Below, one piece after another: positions 40,805 to 49,979 of a stretch of DNA of 64,000 nucleotides (its first letter is position 1; every line of letters starts with the position of its first letter). Below the pieces are notes generated by a model. The model searched no databases. It was given only the letters and a program-made list of their open reading frames with translations, and was not told where the DNA came from. The stretch comes from Faucicola mancuniensis (GTDB lineage Bacteria; Pseudomonadota; Gammaproteobacteria; Pseudomonadales; Moraxellaceae), in NCBI RefSeq assembly GCF_046523945.1, contig NZ_CP171363.1, positions 558,001 to 622,000 of the forward strand. The letters run 5' to 3'. Made by a program: the position numbers and the translations under genes.

Positions 40805-43072
40805 ATGACGAAAAAAACCAACAAAAACAAATGGCAAGACCCAAATGCGTCCGTTGAAGCCTCAAAATATATTAACCCAATCCCAAGCCGTCTGCTCATT
40901 TTGCAAACCTTAATGGAAAAAAGCGAAGCGACACAGCACGAATTAGCAGAGATTTTTGACCTTGATGACGAGCAGTACGAAGCGTTAGGCAACCGCTTGC
41001 GAGCCATGTTCCGAGACGGTCAAGTTAGCCGTGATGCCAACGGTGGCAAGCCATTTATTTACCGTCCGATTAGCGACAATGATGCGGTCATCGGCACAGT
41101 TTCCGCCCATGCCAAAGGTTTTGGCTTTGTGCTACTTGACGGTATGCCAGATTTGTTTTTATCAGAAGAACAAATGCGTTGGGTGTTTCATGGCGATAAA
41201 GTCAAAGCTGTTGCCACGCACAGCGATAATCGTGGGCGTATCAATGGCAAAATTTTGGAAGTGGTGGAACACACGCAATTACAAATGATTGGCAAACTTG
41301 AACAAGACGATGACGGTTATTTTGTACAATTAGCCAGCCCAAACGCACATCAACCGATTGGCGTAACTGCCGAAAATGTGCAACAAATGCACGTCAAAGT
41401 CGGCGACCCTGTGCGAGTTGAACTGATTGATTACCCAACGCAACAAGAATTTGCCACAGGCAAAATTGCCGAAAGTTTGGTCAATGATAATGAACGAGAG
41501 TTGATTATTAAGACGACTTTGTTAAATTTTGACATTCCTTACGAATTTAGCAAACAAGCCCTAGACCAAGCCAACAGCTACCAAGAGCCGACTGCCAAAG
41601 ACTTTAAAGGACGTGTGGATTTGCGAGATTTGCCGTTAATCACCATTGACGGTGAAGATTCACGAGATTTTGACGATGCCGTCTATGCCGAAAAACGCCG
41701 TGGCGGTGGTTTTCGTGTGGTGGTTGCGATTGCCGATGTCAGCCATTATGTAACCGCCAATTCCATGCTGGACCAAGAAGCCTACGAGCGTGGCACGTCT
41801 GTGTATTTTCCGCATTTTGTCGTGCCGATGTTGCCAGAAGTTTTGTCAAATGGCTTGTGTTCGCTCAATCCAAACGTGGATAGACTGTGCATGGTTGCCG
41901 ATATTAACGTATCTCGGGCGGGCAAGGTTACAGCTTACGACTTGTACCCTGCGGTCATGTACTCGCACGCACGTTTGACTTACAATCAAGTCAATGATTA
42001 TTTTGCGGTTGTCAAAGGCGAAGAGCCAAAAAACCCTGTGCCTGATAGCATTGTCAATAGTAAATCGGTGAAAAAGTCCATTGATGTGTTATACGATTTA
42101 TACCAACTTTTGTTGGTAAAACGTGAAGAACGTCATGCAATGGAATTTGAAACGGTGGAAACCTATATCAAATTTGACGAAACAGGCAATATCAGTGAAA
42201 TTATTCCACGCACTCGTAGCGATTCGCACAAACTGATTGAAGAAATGATGTTACTTGCCAACACTTGTACGGCAAATTTTGCGTTAAAAAACGACTTGCC
42301 TGTGCTTTATCGCAACCACGACAAACCAGAAGCAGAACGAGCATCAAAAGTAAGCGATTTTGTCAAAATTTTTGGTTTAAGTTTTCCAGAAGAAAACCCA
42401 ACACAAGCCGACTACAAGCGTATCATTGATGCAACCAAAGACCGTCCAGATGCGGTGAGCATTCACAGCGTGCTACTGCGTTCTATGATGCAAGCCAACT
42501 ATTCACCAACAAATATCGGTCATTTTGGCTTGGCGTATGACGAATACAGCCATTTTACATCGCCAATTCGCCGTTATTCTGACCTTATGCTCCACCGAGC
42601 GATTAAAGCCAAAGTCACAGGCAAAAAACAAACACCTACAAGCTACACGCTAGACGAAGCAGGCGAGCAGACTTCAAAAACCGAACGCCGAGCGGACGAA
42701 GCGAGCCGTTTTGTGGAACAATGGCTAAAAGCCCACTATATGGGGCAACATTTGGGCGAAGAGTTTGATGCTGTTGTTACCACAGTTACCAATTTTGGCT
42801 TATTTGTTACGCTCAAAGATTTGTTAATTGACGGTTTGATTCACATTTCTAACTTGGGGGCGGATTATTTTGTTTATGATGAAAAAGCCCAACAGTTGGT
42901 CGGTGAAAAGTCTGGTTTGGTGTTTGGGCTTGGCGATACGGTAAAAATCAAGGTGGCAGGTGTGAATATGGATACGCAACAGATTGATTTTGACCTTGTG
43001 GAACAGCTTGCCAAAGCAGAATTTAACAATCGTGGGAAGGGTAAGAAAAAAGCCCCGAAAATTAAACAGTAA
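40805..43072 (+). CDS. rnr: Ribonuclease R
   Basis: RNase R is a processive 3'-5' exoribonuclease that degrades structured RNA and acts with tmRNA. The 755 aa protein has an N-terminal winged-helix (LILQTLMEKSEATQHELAEI), cold-shock domains at ~80-220, the RNB catalytic domain with ITIDGEDSRDFDDAVYAE (metal-binding aspartates) near residue 285, HFTSPIRRYSDLMLHRA near 580, and a C-terminal S1 domain (EFDAVVTTVTNFGLFVTLK) with a short Lys-rich tail. ATG 40805 follows a weak GGAAAAAAT. It may be co-transcribed with fdx. Confidence 0.96.
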   Translation: MTKKTNKNKWQDPNASVEASKYINPIPSRLLILQTLMEKSEATQHELAEIFDLDDEQYEALGNRLRAMFRDGQVSRDANGGKPFIYRPISDNDAVIGTVSAHAKGFGFVLLDGMPDLFLSEEQMRWVFHGDKVKAVATHSDNRGRINGKILEVVEHTQLQMIGKLEQDDDGYFVQLASPNAHQPIGVTAENVQQMHVKVGDPVRVELIDYPTQQEFATGKIAESLVNDNERELIIKTTLLNFDIPYEFSKQALDQANSYQEPTAKDFKGRVDLRDLPLITIDGEDSRDFDDAVYAEKRRGGGFRVVVAIADVSHYVTANSMLDQEAYERGTSVYFPHFVVPMLPEVLSNGLCSLNPNVDRLCMVADINVSRAGKVTAYDLYPAVMYSHARLTYNQVNDYFAVVKGEEPKNPVPDSIVNSKSVKKSIDVLYDLYQLLLVKREERHAMEFETVETYIKFDETGNISEIIPRTRSDSHKLIEEMMLLANTCTANFALKNDLPVLYRNHDKPEAERASKVSDFVKIFGLSFPEENPTQADYKRIIDATKDRPDAVSIHSVLLRSMMQANYSPTNIGHFGLAYDEYSHFTSPIRRYSDLMLHRAIKAKVTGKKQTPTSYTLDEAGEQTSKTERRADEASRFVEQWLKAHYMGQHLGEEFDAVVTTVTNFGLFVTLKDLLIDGLIHISNLGADYFVYDEKAQQLVGEKSGLVFGLGDTVKIKVAGVNMDTQQIDFDLVEQLAKAEFNNRGKGKKKAPKIKQ

Positions 43073-43120
43073 CGACTAACTATTAATCATGATGATTTAC
43101 CCATAATTCTGTGCAAAGAT

Positions 43121-43426
43121 TTGGCGGATTTTATCTTTTATCAACTGCTAAAAACTGCCAATGCGTATGATTGGTTTGATGAATACGAATTAGAAGACTA
43201 TCGCCAAATTATGTTAAGACAATTAGAAAGCCATCAACCATATTTGACTGACGAACGTTATGAATTGTTAAAAGCAATTTATCAACGTGAATTTTTTGAA
43301 TCAAATATGGGCGATTGATGGTTAATTTCACAAGATGAAATGGTAAGTTTACGCAAACAATATCTTGATTTTGAACGCTATGAACAAGAATTTGATGCGT
43401 ATATTTTTGAATGTGACAATAAATAA
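43121..43426 (+). pseudogene. Unrecognised coding remnant after rnr with in-frame TGA
   Basis: The frame directly following the rnr stop reads NHDDLPIILCKDLADFIFYQ, then LLKTANAYDWFDEYELEDYR and RYELLKAIYQREFFESNMGD, stops at TGA (43316-43318), then continues coding-like as WLISQDEMVSLRKQYLDFER to TAA at 43424-43426. No ATG precedes it; TTG 43121 is the first usable codon. The composition is that of a real acidic protein, so this is most likely a decayed gene that lost its start and gained a stop. I do not recognise the family. Confidence 0.5.
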
Positions 43427-43469
43427 ATTATAAACGACCAATAATAATTGATATTTTTGTAATCATATA

Positions 43470-43498
43470 AAAAAGGCTTGTTTATCACAAGCCTTTTT
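43470..43498. terminator. Bidirectional terminator between the rnr side and the greA operon
   Basis: Arms aaaaaggcttg (43470-43480) and caagccttttt (43488-43498) with a 7 nt loop serve the convergent transcripts. Confidence 0.88.
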
Positions 43499-43513
43499 AA
43501 CGAATAAAAACAA

Positions 43514-43723
43514 CTACTTATCCGCTTCTTCCATTTTTTTGGCAGTATCGGCGTTCGCTTGGTTAATTTTATTTACCGCTTTATCTTCCATCGCTTTGGC
43601 TTGTTTGCTGACTTCGGTTTCCGCAGGTTTGCTATCATTGGCACAGCCGACAATTTCAACTGACAACAATGTTACCAAAGACCAACCAAGCAATTTGCTA
43701 TTCAAAGTTTTCACACTTTTCAT
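43514..43723 (-). CDS. Small lipoprotein downstream of greA
   Basis: This 69 aa protein has a signal peptide ending in a lipobox-like VGCAND (Cys27), then a 40-residue charged helix (EVSKQAKAMEDKAVNKINQA ... DTAKKMEEADK). It is probably a small helical periplasmic lipoprotein. Its ATG follows the greA stop by 2 bp, so the two are one transcript. No family is recognised. Confidence 0.7.
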   Translation of the reverse strand: MKSVKTLNSKLLGWSLVTLLSVEIVGCANDSKPAETEVSKQAKAMEDKAVNKINQANADTAKKMEEADK

Positions 43724-43725
43724 AG

Positions 43726-44205
43726 TTATTCACCATAAATCACTTCAACGATTTCGTATTCCACTTCGCCACGTGGCGTTTGGATTTTGGCTTCATCGCC
43801 TTCAGATTTGCCAATCAGACCACGAGCGATAGGCGAATTGATGGAGATTTTGTTAATTTTAAAATCCGCCTCATCTTCGCCCACGATGGTGTAGCGTTGT
43901 TGCTCTTCGGTGTCAATATTTTCAATCACCACCGTAACGCCAAAGACCACACGACCATCTTTTGGCAAAGTCGCCACATCAATCACTTGTGCACCGCCAA
44001 GTTTTGCCTCAATATCACGGATACGAGCCTCTGACAAGCCTTGTTGCTCACGAGCGGCGTGGTATTCGGCATTTTCTTTTAGGTCGCCATGTTCACGTGC
44101 TTCGGCAATCGCTTGGGTAATGCGTGGGCGTTCAACGGTTTTTAGATGTTTTAATTCTTCTTCTAATGCTAAATGACCTGCTGGAGTCATGGGATAACGT
44201 TGCAT
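43726..44205 (-). CDS. greA: Transcription elongation factor GreA
   Basis: GreA rescues backtracked RNA polymerase by stimulating transcript cleavage. The 159 aa protein starts at ATG 44205 (MQRYPMTPAGHLALEEELKH) behind AAGGAAC; longer reading frames are unsupported. The N-terminal coiled coil carries HGDLKENAEYHAAREQQ with the acidic tip residues, and the C-terminal FKBP-like domain ends SPIARGLIGKSEGDEAKIQT. It lies between carB upstream and the small lipoprotein downstream; carB-greA neighbourhood is common in gammaproteobacteria. Confidence 0.97.
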   Translation of the reverse strand: MQRYPMTPAGHLALEEELKHLKTVERPRITQAIAEAREHGDLKENAEYHAAREQQGLSEARIRDIEAKLGGAQVIDVATLPKDGRVVFGVTVVIENIDTEEQQRYTIVGEDEADFKINKISINSPIARGLIGKSEGDEAKIQTPRGEVEYEIVEVIYGE

Positions 44206-44412
44206 AACAGTTCCTTTTTGGCTAAAAACAATTTTTTGCATTGTTTTGACTTTATTACACATAAAAAAAACCAAGCCAGATAACTTTCGTCATCTAGCAA
44301 GGTATTTTAAATATTTGATTTGTGGGTTATTTTAAACGATTTTTATAAAAATGCAACCGCTTTTTGTGAAACATTGTTATTTCATCTTTAAAAAAATCTA
44401 TTAAAAATCATC

Positions 44413-47400
44413 TTACAAACCTTGCAACTTATACACATCAAACGGCAATTTGGTTTCATACGCATCACAAACAGCGACTGCACCGTTTAAGGTTGATGCG
44501 TTAAACACTTTGTGTTGCAAGGCATTACGGCGAATTGAGAACGAATCTTCTAACGCTTGCTTGCCTTCGGTGGTGTTGATAACAAGCTGAATTTCGCCAT
44601 TTTTAATCATATCCACGATATGCGGACGACCTTCGGTAACTTTATTTACACGTTTGCACTCAATGCCTGCATCGCTAATTACTTGGTGTGTACCGCCTGT
44701 TGCAACAAGGGTAAAGCCATAGCTTGACAAGCGTTTTGCCACATCAACAATGCCTTTTTTGTCGCTATCACGCACTGAGATAAAGACGGTTTTAGTTTCA
44801 CCATCAACAGGCAAACCTGTCAAACGGTCGCCAGAGCCGACAATCGCCTTATAATAGGCTTCGCCAAAGGTTTTGCCAACGCCCATCACTTCGCCTGTAG
44901 ACTTCATTTCTGGTCCTAAAATTGGGTCTACACCTTGAAACTTAGCAAATGGGAAAACCGCTTCTTTCACAGAGAAATGCTCTGGGATGGTTTCGTTGGT
45001 AAAGCCTTGTGATTCTAGGCTTTGCCCTGCCATACAACGAGCGGCCACTTTTGCCAATGATGTGCCAATACATTTTGACACAAATGGTACAGTACGGCTG
45101 GCACGTGGATTGACTTCTAAAATATAAACCTCATTGTCTTTCACGGCAAATTGTACGTTCATCAAGCCAACAACGCCCAATTCTTTTGCCATCGCCACAG
45201 TTTGGCGACGCATTTCATCTTGGATTTCTTGGTTTAATGAATATGGTGGAATTGAACACGCTGAGTCGCCAGAATGCACGCCTGCCTGTTCAATGTGTTG
45301 CATGATACCGCCAATCACCACGTTTTTGCCGTCTGATACGCAGTCCACGTCCACTTCAATCGCATCATCAAGGAAACGGTCAAGTAGCACAGGGGCTTCG
45401 TTTGACGCTTGCACCGCTTCACGCAAGTAGCGTTTTAGCTCGTCTTCATTGTACACGATTTCCATCGCACGACCGCCCAATACATAAGACGGACGTACCA
45501 CAAGCGGATAGCCGACTTTTACCGCTTCAGAAATACCTTCTTCGGCTGATTTGACAATGCTGTTATTTGGCTGACGTAAGTTTAATTTTTGAATCATTTG
45601 TTGGAAACGTTCACGGTCTTCGGCTCTATCAATCGCATCTGGGCTAGTACCGATGATTGGCACACCTGCTTCTTCTAGGCTACGAGCAAGTTTTAGCGGT
45701 GTTTGTCCGCCATATTGCACGATTACGCCTTTGGGTTTTTCGGTGCGGACAATCTCTAGCACGTCTTCTAGCGTTACAGGCTCAAAATACAAGCGGTCTG
45801 ATGTGTCATAATCGGTAGAAACGGTTTCTGGATTACAGTTTACCATGATGGTTTCATAGCCATCTTCACGCATCGCCAAAGCAGCGTGAACACAGCAATA
45901 GTCAAACTCAATGCCTTGTCCGATACGGTTTGGACCGCCGCCGATTACCATGATTTTGTCTTTATCGCTTGGGCGAGCTTCACACTCTTCATCGTAGGTT
46001 GAGTACATATAGGCGGTGTTTGACTCAAATTCTGCCGCACAAGTGTCCACACGTTTGTAAACTGGATAAACACCCAAATCCCAACGAGTTTTGCGGAATT
46101 GTTTTTGTGAAATGCCCATCAATTTGGCAATGCGTAAATCACTCAAACCTTTGCGTTTCAACGCTCGTACGTTATCAGCAGTCAAATCGCCCATACCTAA
46201 AGTTTTGACATGATTTTCAGTTTTGATAATATCTTCAATCTGCACCAAAAACCAACGGTCAATTTTGGTGTATTCAAACACTGTATCTACCGACAAACCA
46301 AAACGAAACGCATCAGCGATATAAAAAATGCGTTCAGGCGTTGGTGTGATAAGGTTGGCTTTGATTTTGTTGCGAATGTTTTCAAAATTATCGGTATGGC
46401 TTGTTAAATCCACTTTTTCATCAAAGCCGTTTACGCCTATTTCCAAGCTACGCAAGGCTTTGTGCATAGATTCTTGGAAATTACGCCCAATTGCCATCAC
46501 TTCGCCCACCGATTTCATTTGTGTGGTTAAAGTGCTGTCGGCTTGTGGGAATTTTTCAAAGTTAAAGCGTGGAATTTTGGTAACCACATAGTCAATAGAC
46601 GGCTCAAAACTGGCAGGGGTAACACCGCCTGTAATATCGTTTTTCAGCTCATCAAGTGTATAACCTACGGCAAGTTTGGCAGCGATTTTGGCAATCGGAA
46701 AGCCTGTCGCTTTACTTGCTAACGCTGATGAACGGCTGACACGTGGGTTCATCTCAATCACGACCATACGACCGTCTTTTGGGTTGATACCAAATTGGAC
46801 ATTTGAACCACCTGTTTCTACGCCAATCTCACGTAATACCGCAATAGACACATTACGCATGAGTTGGTATTCTTTATCGGTCAAGGTTTGTGCAGGAGCA
46901 ACGGTGATACTGTCGCCTGTATGTACGCCCATTGGGTCAAAGTTTTCAATGGAACAGACGATGATACAGTTGTCGTTTTTATCACGCACCACTTCCATTT
47001 CGTACTCTTTCCAACCAATTAAACTTTCGTCAATCAACAGTTGGTGCGTTGGCGATAAGTCAAAACCACGCTCACAAATTTCCAAAAATTCTTCACGGTT
47101 ATAAGCGATACCGCCACCACTACCACCCATGGTAAATGACGGACGGATAATCACAGGAAAACCAAAACGAGATTGGATTTCTAGGGCTTGTTCCATTGTT
47201 TCGGCAACGGCGGCTTTTGGACATTCAAGACCGATTTTTTTCATCGCTTCGTCAAACAATTTGCGGTCTTCGGCTTTTTCAATCGCTTCTTTTGTCGCAC
47301 CGATTAACTCACAGCCGTATTTTGCCAATACGCCATGTTCATCTAACGCTAAAGCACAGTTTAAAGCCGTTTGCCCACCCATCGTTGGCAATACCGCATC

Positions 47401-47649
47401 TGGGCGTTCTTTTTCGATGATTTTTTCTACCGTCTGCCAAGTGATTGGCTCAATGTAGGTTGCGTCCGCCATGACAGGGTCAGTCATGATGGTGGCTGGG
47501 TTTGAATTGACCAAAATCACTCGGTAGCCTTCTTCACGCAAGGCTTTGCAGGCTTGAGCTCCTGAGTAGTCAAATTCACAGGCTTGACCGATTACAATCG
47601 GGCCTGCACCAATGATTAAAATGGATTTTATGTCGGTACGTTTTGGCAT
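44413..47649 (-). CDS. carB: Carbamoyl phosphate synthase large subunit
   Basis: CarB uses ammonia from CarA, bicarbonate and two ATP to make carbamoyl phosphate for arginine and pyrimidines. The 1078 aa protein has the two homologous ATP-grasp halves: SILIIGAGPIVIGQACEFDY at the start and IMVIGGGPNRIGQGIEFDYC at ~560, with GGSGGGIAYN and LGGRAMEIVYNEDEL in the two ATP sites, and a C-terminal MGS-like allosteric domain (VATGGTHQVISDAG). It is full length. carA lies upstream on the same strand but is separated by a vapBC pair and decayed sequence (850 bp), an unusual insertion. Confidence 0.98.
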   Translation of the reverse strand: MPKRTDIKSILIIGAGPIVIGQACEFDYSGAQACKALREEGYRVILVNSNPATIMTDPVMADATYIEPITWQTVEKIIEKERPDAVLPTMGGQTALNCALALDEHGVLAKYGCELIGATKEAIEKAEDRKLFDEAMKKIGLECPKAAVAETMEQALEIQSRFGFPVIIRPSFTMGGSGGGIAYNREEFLEICERGFDLSPTHQLLIDESLIGWKEYEMEVVRDKNDNCIIVCSIENFDPMGVHTGDSITVAPAQTLTDKEYQLMRNVSIAVLREIGVETGGSNVQFGINPKDGRMVVIEMNPRVSRSSALASKATGFPIAKIAAKLAVGYTLDELKNDITGGVTPASFEPSIDYVVTKIPRFNFEKFPQADSTLTTQMKSVGEVMAIGRNFQESMHKALRSLEIGVNGFDEKVDLTSHTDNFENIRNKIKANLITPTPERIFYIADAFRFGLSVDTVFEYTKIDRWFLVQIEDIIKTENHVKTLGMGDLTADNVRALKRKGLSDLRIAKLMGISQKQFRKTRWDLGVYPVYKRVDTCAAEFESNTAYMYSTYDEECEARPSDKDKIMVIGGGPNRIGQGIEFDYCCVHAALAMREDGYETIMVNCNPETVSTDYDTSDRLYFEPVTLEDVLEIVRTEKPKGVIVQYGGQTPLKLARSLEEAGVPIIGTSPDAIDRAEDRERFQQMIQKLNLRQPNNSIVKSAEEGISEAVKVGYPLVVRPSYVLGGRAMEIVYNEDELKRYLREAVQASNEAPVLLDRFLDDAIEVDVDCVSDGKNVVIGGIMQHIEQAGVHSGDSACSIPPYSLNQEIQDEMRRQTVAMAKELGVVGLMNVQFAVKDNEVYILEVNPRASRTVPFVSKCIGTSLAKVAARCMAGQSLESQGFTNETIPEHFSVKEAVFPFAKFQGVDPILGPEMKSTGEVMGVGKTFGEAYYKAIVGSGDRLTGLPVDGETKTVFISVRDSDKKGIVDVAKRLSSYGFTLVATGGTHQVISDAGIECKRVNKVTEGRPHIVDMIKNGEIQLVINTTEGKQALEDSFSIRRNALQHKVFNASTLNGAVAVCDAYETKLPFDVYKLQGL

Positions 47650-47671
47650 TTTTCTAACCTTTTATTACAGA

Positions 47672-48055
47672 TTATAAAGTGTATGGGCATAAAACAAGGT
47701 CATCACGCCCCAAATATTGATGACCTTCTTTAAAATCTTTTGTATTACGACTTACCAAAATCAAATTATGGTAAATTGCCAAAGTGGCTTGCAATGAATC
47801 TGGCAATTTGATTTTATGCATTTTGCGAAAAGTTGCCGTTAAATCAGCAACTTGTTTATCAATGACTAAAAGTTCAAAATTATCCAAAAACTTGATAACA
47901 ACTTCTTTGGCTTGTTCATCAAACCCTGTTAAAACTTCAGCTCTGGTAATCGCAGAAATCACGCATTGCTTTGCGTTTTTTCTGATAAAATTGGTCGCAG
48001 GTTGAACGCCATTAAAATGGTCAATCAAAATCACCGAATCAAGCAAATATTTCAT
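47672..48055 (-). CDS. vapC: PIN-domain ribonuclease toxin VapC
   Basis: VapC toxins cleave tRNA or rRNA when released from VapB. The 127 aa PIN protein begins MKYLLDSVILIDHFNG at ATG 48055, giving the first acidic residue in LLDS; further PIN acids are E in RAEVLTGF, D in LPDSLQATLAI and D in SRNTKDF. Its start overlaps the vapB stop in TGATG, typical translational coupling. It sits between carA and carB on the same strand and could be transcribed with them, but vapBC modules usually have their own autoregulated promoter. Confidence 0.9.
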   Translation of the reverse strand: MKYLLDSVILIDHFNGVQPATNFIRKNAKQCVISAITRAEVLTGFDEQAKEVVIKFLDNFELLVIDKQVADLTATFRKMHKIKLPDSLQATLAIYHNLILVSRNTKDFKEGHQYLGRDDLVLCPYTL

Positions 48056-48294
48056 CACGATTCCCATTCTGCTCGCAAGTTTTGTTGATAAACCAAACCA
48101 TCGCCATGTTGCCAGATACCTTGTGTATTTTCAAGTTGGCTCAAAAAATCATCTTTTTGTGTTGGTTTTATTTGACTTAAAAAATCTTGCCAAAGTTTTT
48201 TTGTCATGCTTTCAAATGTCGTGTGATTGCTTGCTGTATAAGCATAAACCTCACTGGCAAATTGGTCGTCTAAATTGATGATAATTTGGCTCAT
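48055..48294 (-). CDS. vapB: VapB-type antitoxin
   Basis: This 79 aa antitoxin has an N-terminal DNA-binding strand-helix (MSQIIINLDDQFASEVYAYT) and a C-terminal toxin-binding tail with Trp/Tyr (GIWQHGDGLVYQQNLRAEWE), as expected of small VapB-like partners. It precedes vapC with a one-base overlap and has AAGGAAT before its ATG. The protein is not in a family I can name with certainty; the call rests on its position and layout. Confidence 0.85.
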   Translation of the reverse strand: MSQIIINLDDQFASEVYAYTASNHTTFESMTKKLWQDFLSQIKPTQKDDFLSQLENTQGIWQHGDGLVYQQNLRAEWES

Positions 48295-48305
48295 TTTTAT
48301 TCCTT

Positions 48306-48501
48306 TTAAATCAACTCATCATTCGGCAAATAAAGAAAAACCGCACAAAAATCGTATCATTTTCTTCATGCCACAAACAAATCATTTCTCTGCCGTCATC
48401 TTTTTTGCTGTTGGTGTCATTGCAACGCTATGATTTGCAATTAGCAAGCCTAAACTGATACATATAACCTTTGCCAATTTCATCGTAAATTTCTTTGATT
48501 A
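48306..48501 (-). pseudogene. Decayed ORF between carA and vapB
   Basis: The minus strand immediately after carA reads GLIKEIYDEIGKGYMYQFRL, then a TAG, then DTNSKKDDGREMICLWHEEN and DTIFVRF, then after a one-base shift LYLPNDELI and TAA. Composition is coding-like, and the reading is broken by one stop and one frameshift. A different frame here gives a 33-codon peptide with a signal-like start (MKLAKVICISLGLLIANHSV). No family is recognised. Confidence 0.35.
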
Positions 48502-49641
48502 ACCCTTCGCCTTATCCATCTCCACGATAAAACGGTCAAATAATACCGAACAATCATGCGGGCCAGGGCTTGCCTCTGGGTGTCCTTGGAAACTAAACGC
48601 AGAACGGTCAGTGCGTTCAATACCTTGGTTTGTACCATCAAACAACGAACGGTGCGTTGCTCTTAGCGTGCTTGGCAAGGTGCTTTCGTCCACCGCAAAG
48701 CCGTGGTTTTGTGAAGTAATCATCACTGTACCCTTATCCAAATCTTGTACAGGGTGGTTCGCCCCATGATGCCCGTGTCCCATTTTCATGGTTTTTGCAC
48801 CGCTTGCCAACGCCAATAATTGATGACCCAAGCAAATACCAAATACAGGAATTTTGGTGGTTTCAATGATAGTTTTAATCGCACTGATGGCATAATCACA
48901 CGCCGATGGGTCGCCTGGCCCATTTGACAAGAAAATACCGTCTGGGTTCATGTCTAGTACAGTTTGAGCAGGCGTTTGAGCAGGAACAACGGTCAATTTA
49001 CAGCCACGGTCGGCAAGCATACGCAAAATGTTGGTTTTTACGCCATAATCATACGCCACAACATGATATTTCATTTCAGGTTGGCTAAAACCTTTACCCA
49101 ATTCCCATGAGCCTTGTGTCCATTCAAAACCATTCGGGTCAGAGCAAACTTTTGCCAAGTCTAACCCATTCATATCTTTAGCATTTTTAGCAAGTTCAAT
49201 CGCTTTTTCAACAGTTGCGTCTTCACCTGCTAAAATACAGCCGTTTTGTGCGCCTTTTTCACGCAAAATACGAGTAAGTTTACGTGTGTCAATATCCGCA
49301 ATCGCTACGATGTTATGTTGTTGTAAATATTCGCTTAATGATTGCTCAGAGCGAAAATTGCTATGTAAAAGTGGTAAATCACGGATAATCAAGCCATTTG
49401 CCCACACTTTATGAATGCGACCAGACTCAACATCTTCCGAGTTACAGCCTGTGTTGCCGATGTGCGGATAGGTCAAAGTTACGATTTGTTCGGCATAACT
49501 TGGGTCGGTCAAAATCTCTTGATATCCTGTCATGGCGGTGTTAAACACCACTTCGCCTGTCGTTACGCCTGTCGCACCGATTGATGTTCCTTTAAAAATA
49601 GTGCCATCGGCTAATGCCAAAATTGCGGTTTGTGCTACCAT
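48499..49641 (-). CDS. carA: Carbamoyl phosphate synthase small subunit (glutaminase)
   Basis: CarA hydrolyses glutamine and channels ammonia to CarB. The 380 aa protein begins MVAQTAILALADGTIFKG, has the N-terminal CPSase domain (VTTGEVVFNTAMTGYQEILT) and the class I amidotransferase domain with the nucleophile in IPVFGICLGHQLLALASG near residue 270 and the His/Glu in SFQGHPEASPGP. ATG 49641 follows AAGGTGAAAAC. Downstream, instead of carB, come a decayed ORF and vapBC. Confidence 0.97.
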   Translation of the reverse strand: MVAQTAILALADGTIFKGTSIGATGVTTGEVVFNTAMTGYQEILTDPSYAEQIVTLTYPHIGNTGCNSEDVESGRIHKVWANGLIIRDLPLLHSNFRSEQSLSEYLQQHNIVAIADIDTRKLTRILREKGAQNGCILAGEDATVEKAIELAKNAKDMNGLDLAKVCSDPNGFEWTQGSWELGKGFSQPEMKYHVVAYDYGVKTNILRMLADRGCKLTVVPAQTPAQTVLDMNPDGIFLSNGPGDPSACDYAISAIKTIIETTKIPVFGICLGHQLLALASGAKTMKMGHGHHGANHPVQDLDKGTVMITSQNHGFAVDESTLPSTLRATHRSLFDGTNQGIERTDRSAFSFQGHPEASPGPHDCSVLFDRFIVEMDKAKG

Positions 49642-49979
49642 GTTTTCACCTTAACAAGTTTTGCCTAATTTTTGTTCAATTTTGTTGAGTTTTGTCAAAT
49701 TTTTGCCATAAAAAAGCGAATAAAAATGAAATTTAGAAAATAGTAAGGCTAGGTGTATGAAAACAACCAGACTTTACCATTAACTTTTTCATTTTTACTC
49801 GCTTGGTATAGATTTTGTGTATTTTATCAGAAAAATTTTGCTTTGGGTAGTGATTTGTGTTTTTTGAAAAAAAATTTATGTTTTTATAAATTTGCTATTG
49901 ATAATTATTATCATTATCTTTATAATCCCATTTCATAATGTAACATTTTATTTTTTTATCTCTCTATAAGGTTGCTGAT
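49642..49979. other. Divergent control region of carA and the TonB receptor
   Basis: This 338 bp region contains no ORF. The right part holds the Fur-regulated promoter of the receptor gene (49898-49926). A TTGACA on the carA side (minus strand) has no good -10 at the proper spacing. I see no PyrR/ArgR site I can defend. Confidence 0.5.
49898..49926 (+). promoter_or_regulatory. Promoter with embedded Fur box of the TonB receptor gene
   Basis: TTGATA (49898-49903), 17 bp spacer and TATAAT (49921-49926) make a near-consensus promoter. The 19 bp at 49900-49918 (gataattattatcattatc) match the classical Fur box at 17 of 19 positions and cover the -35 and spacer, so iron-loaded Fur should block RNA polymerase directly. 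Confidence 0.9.
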
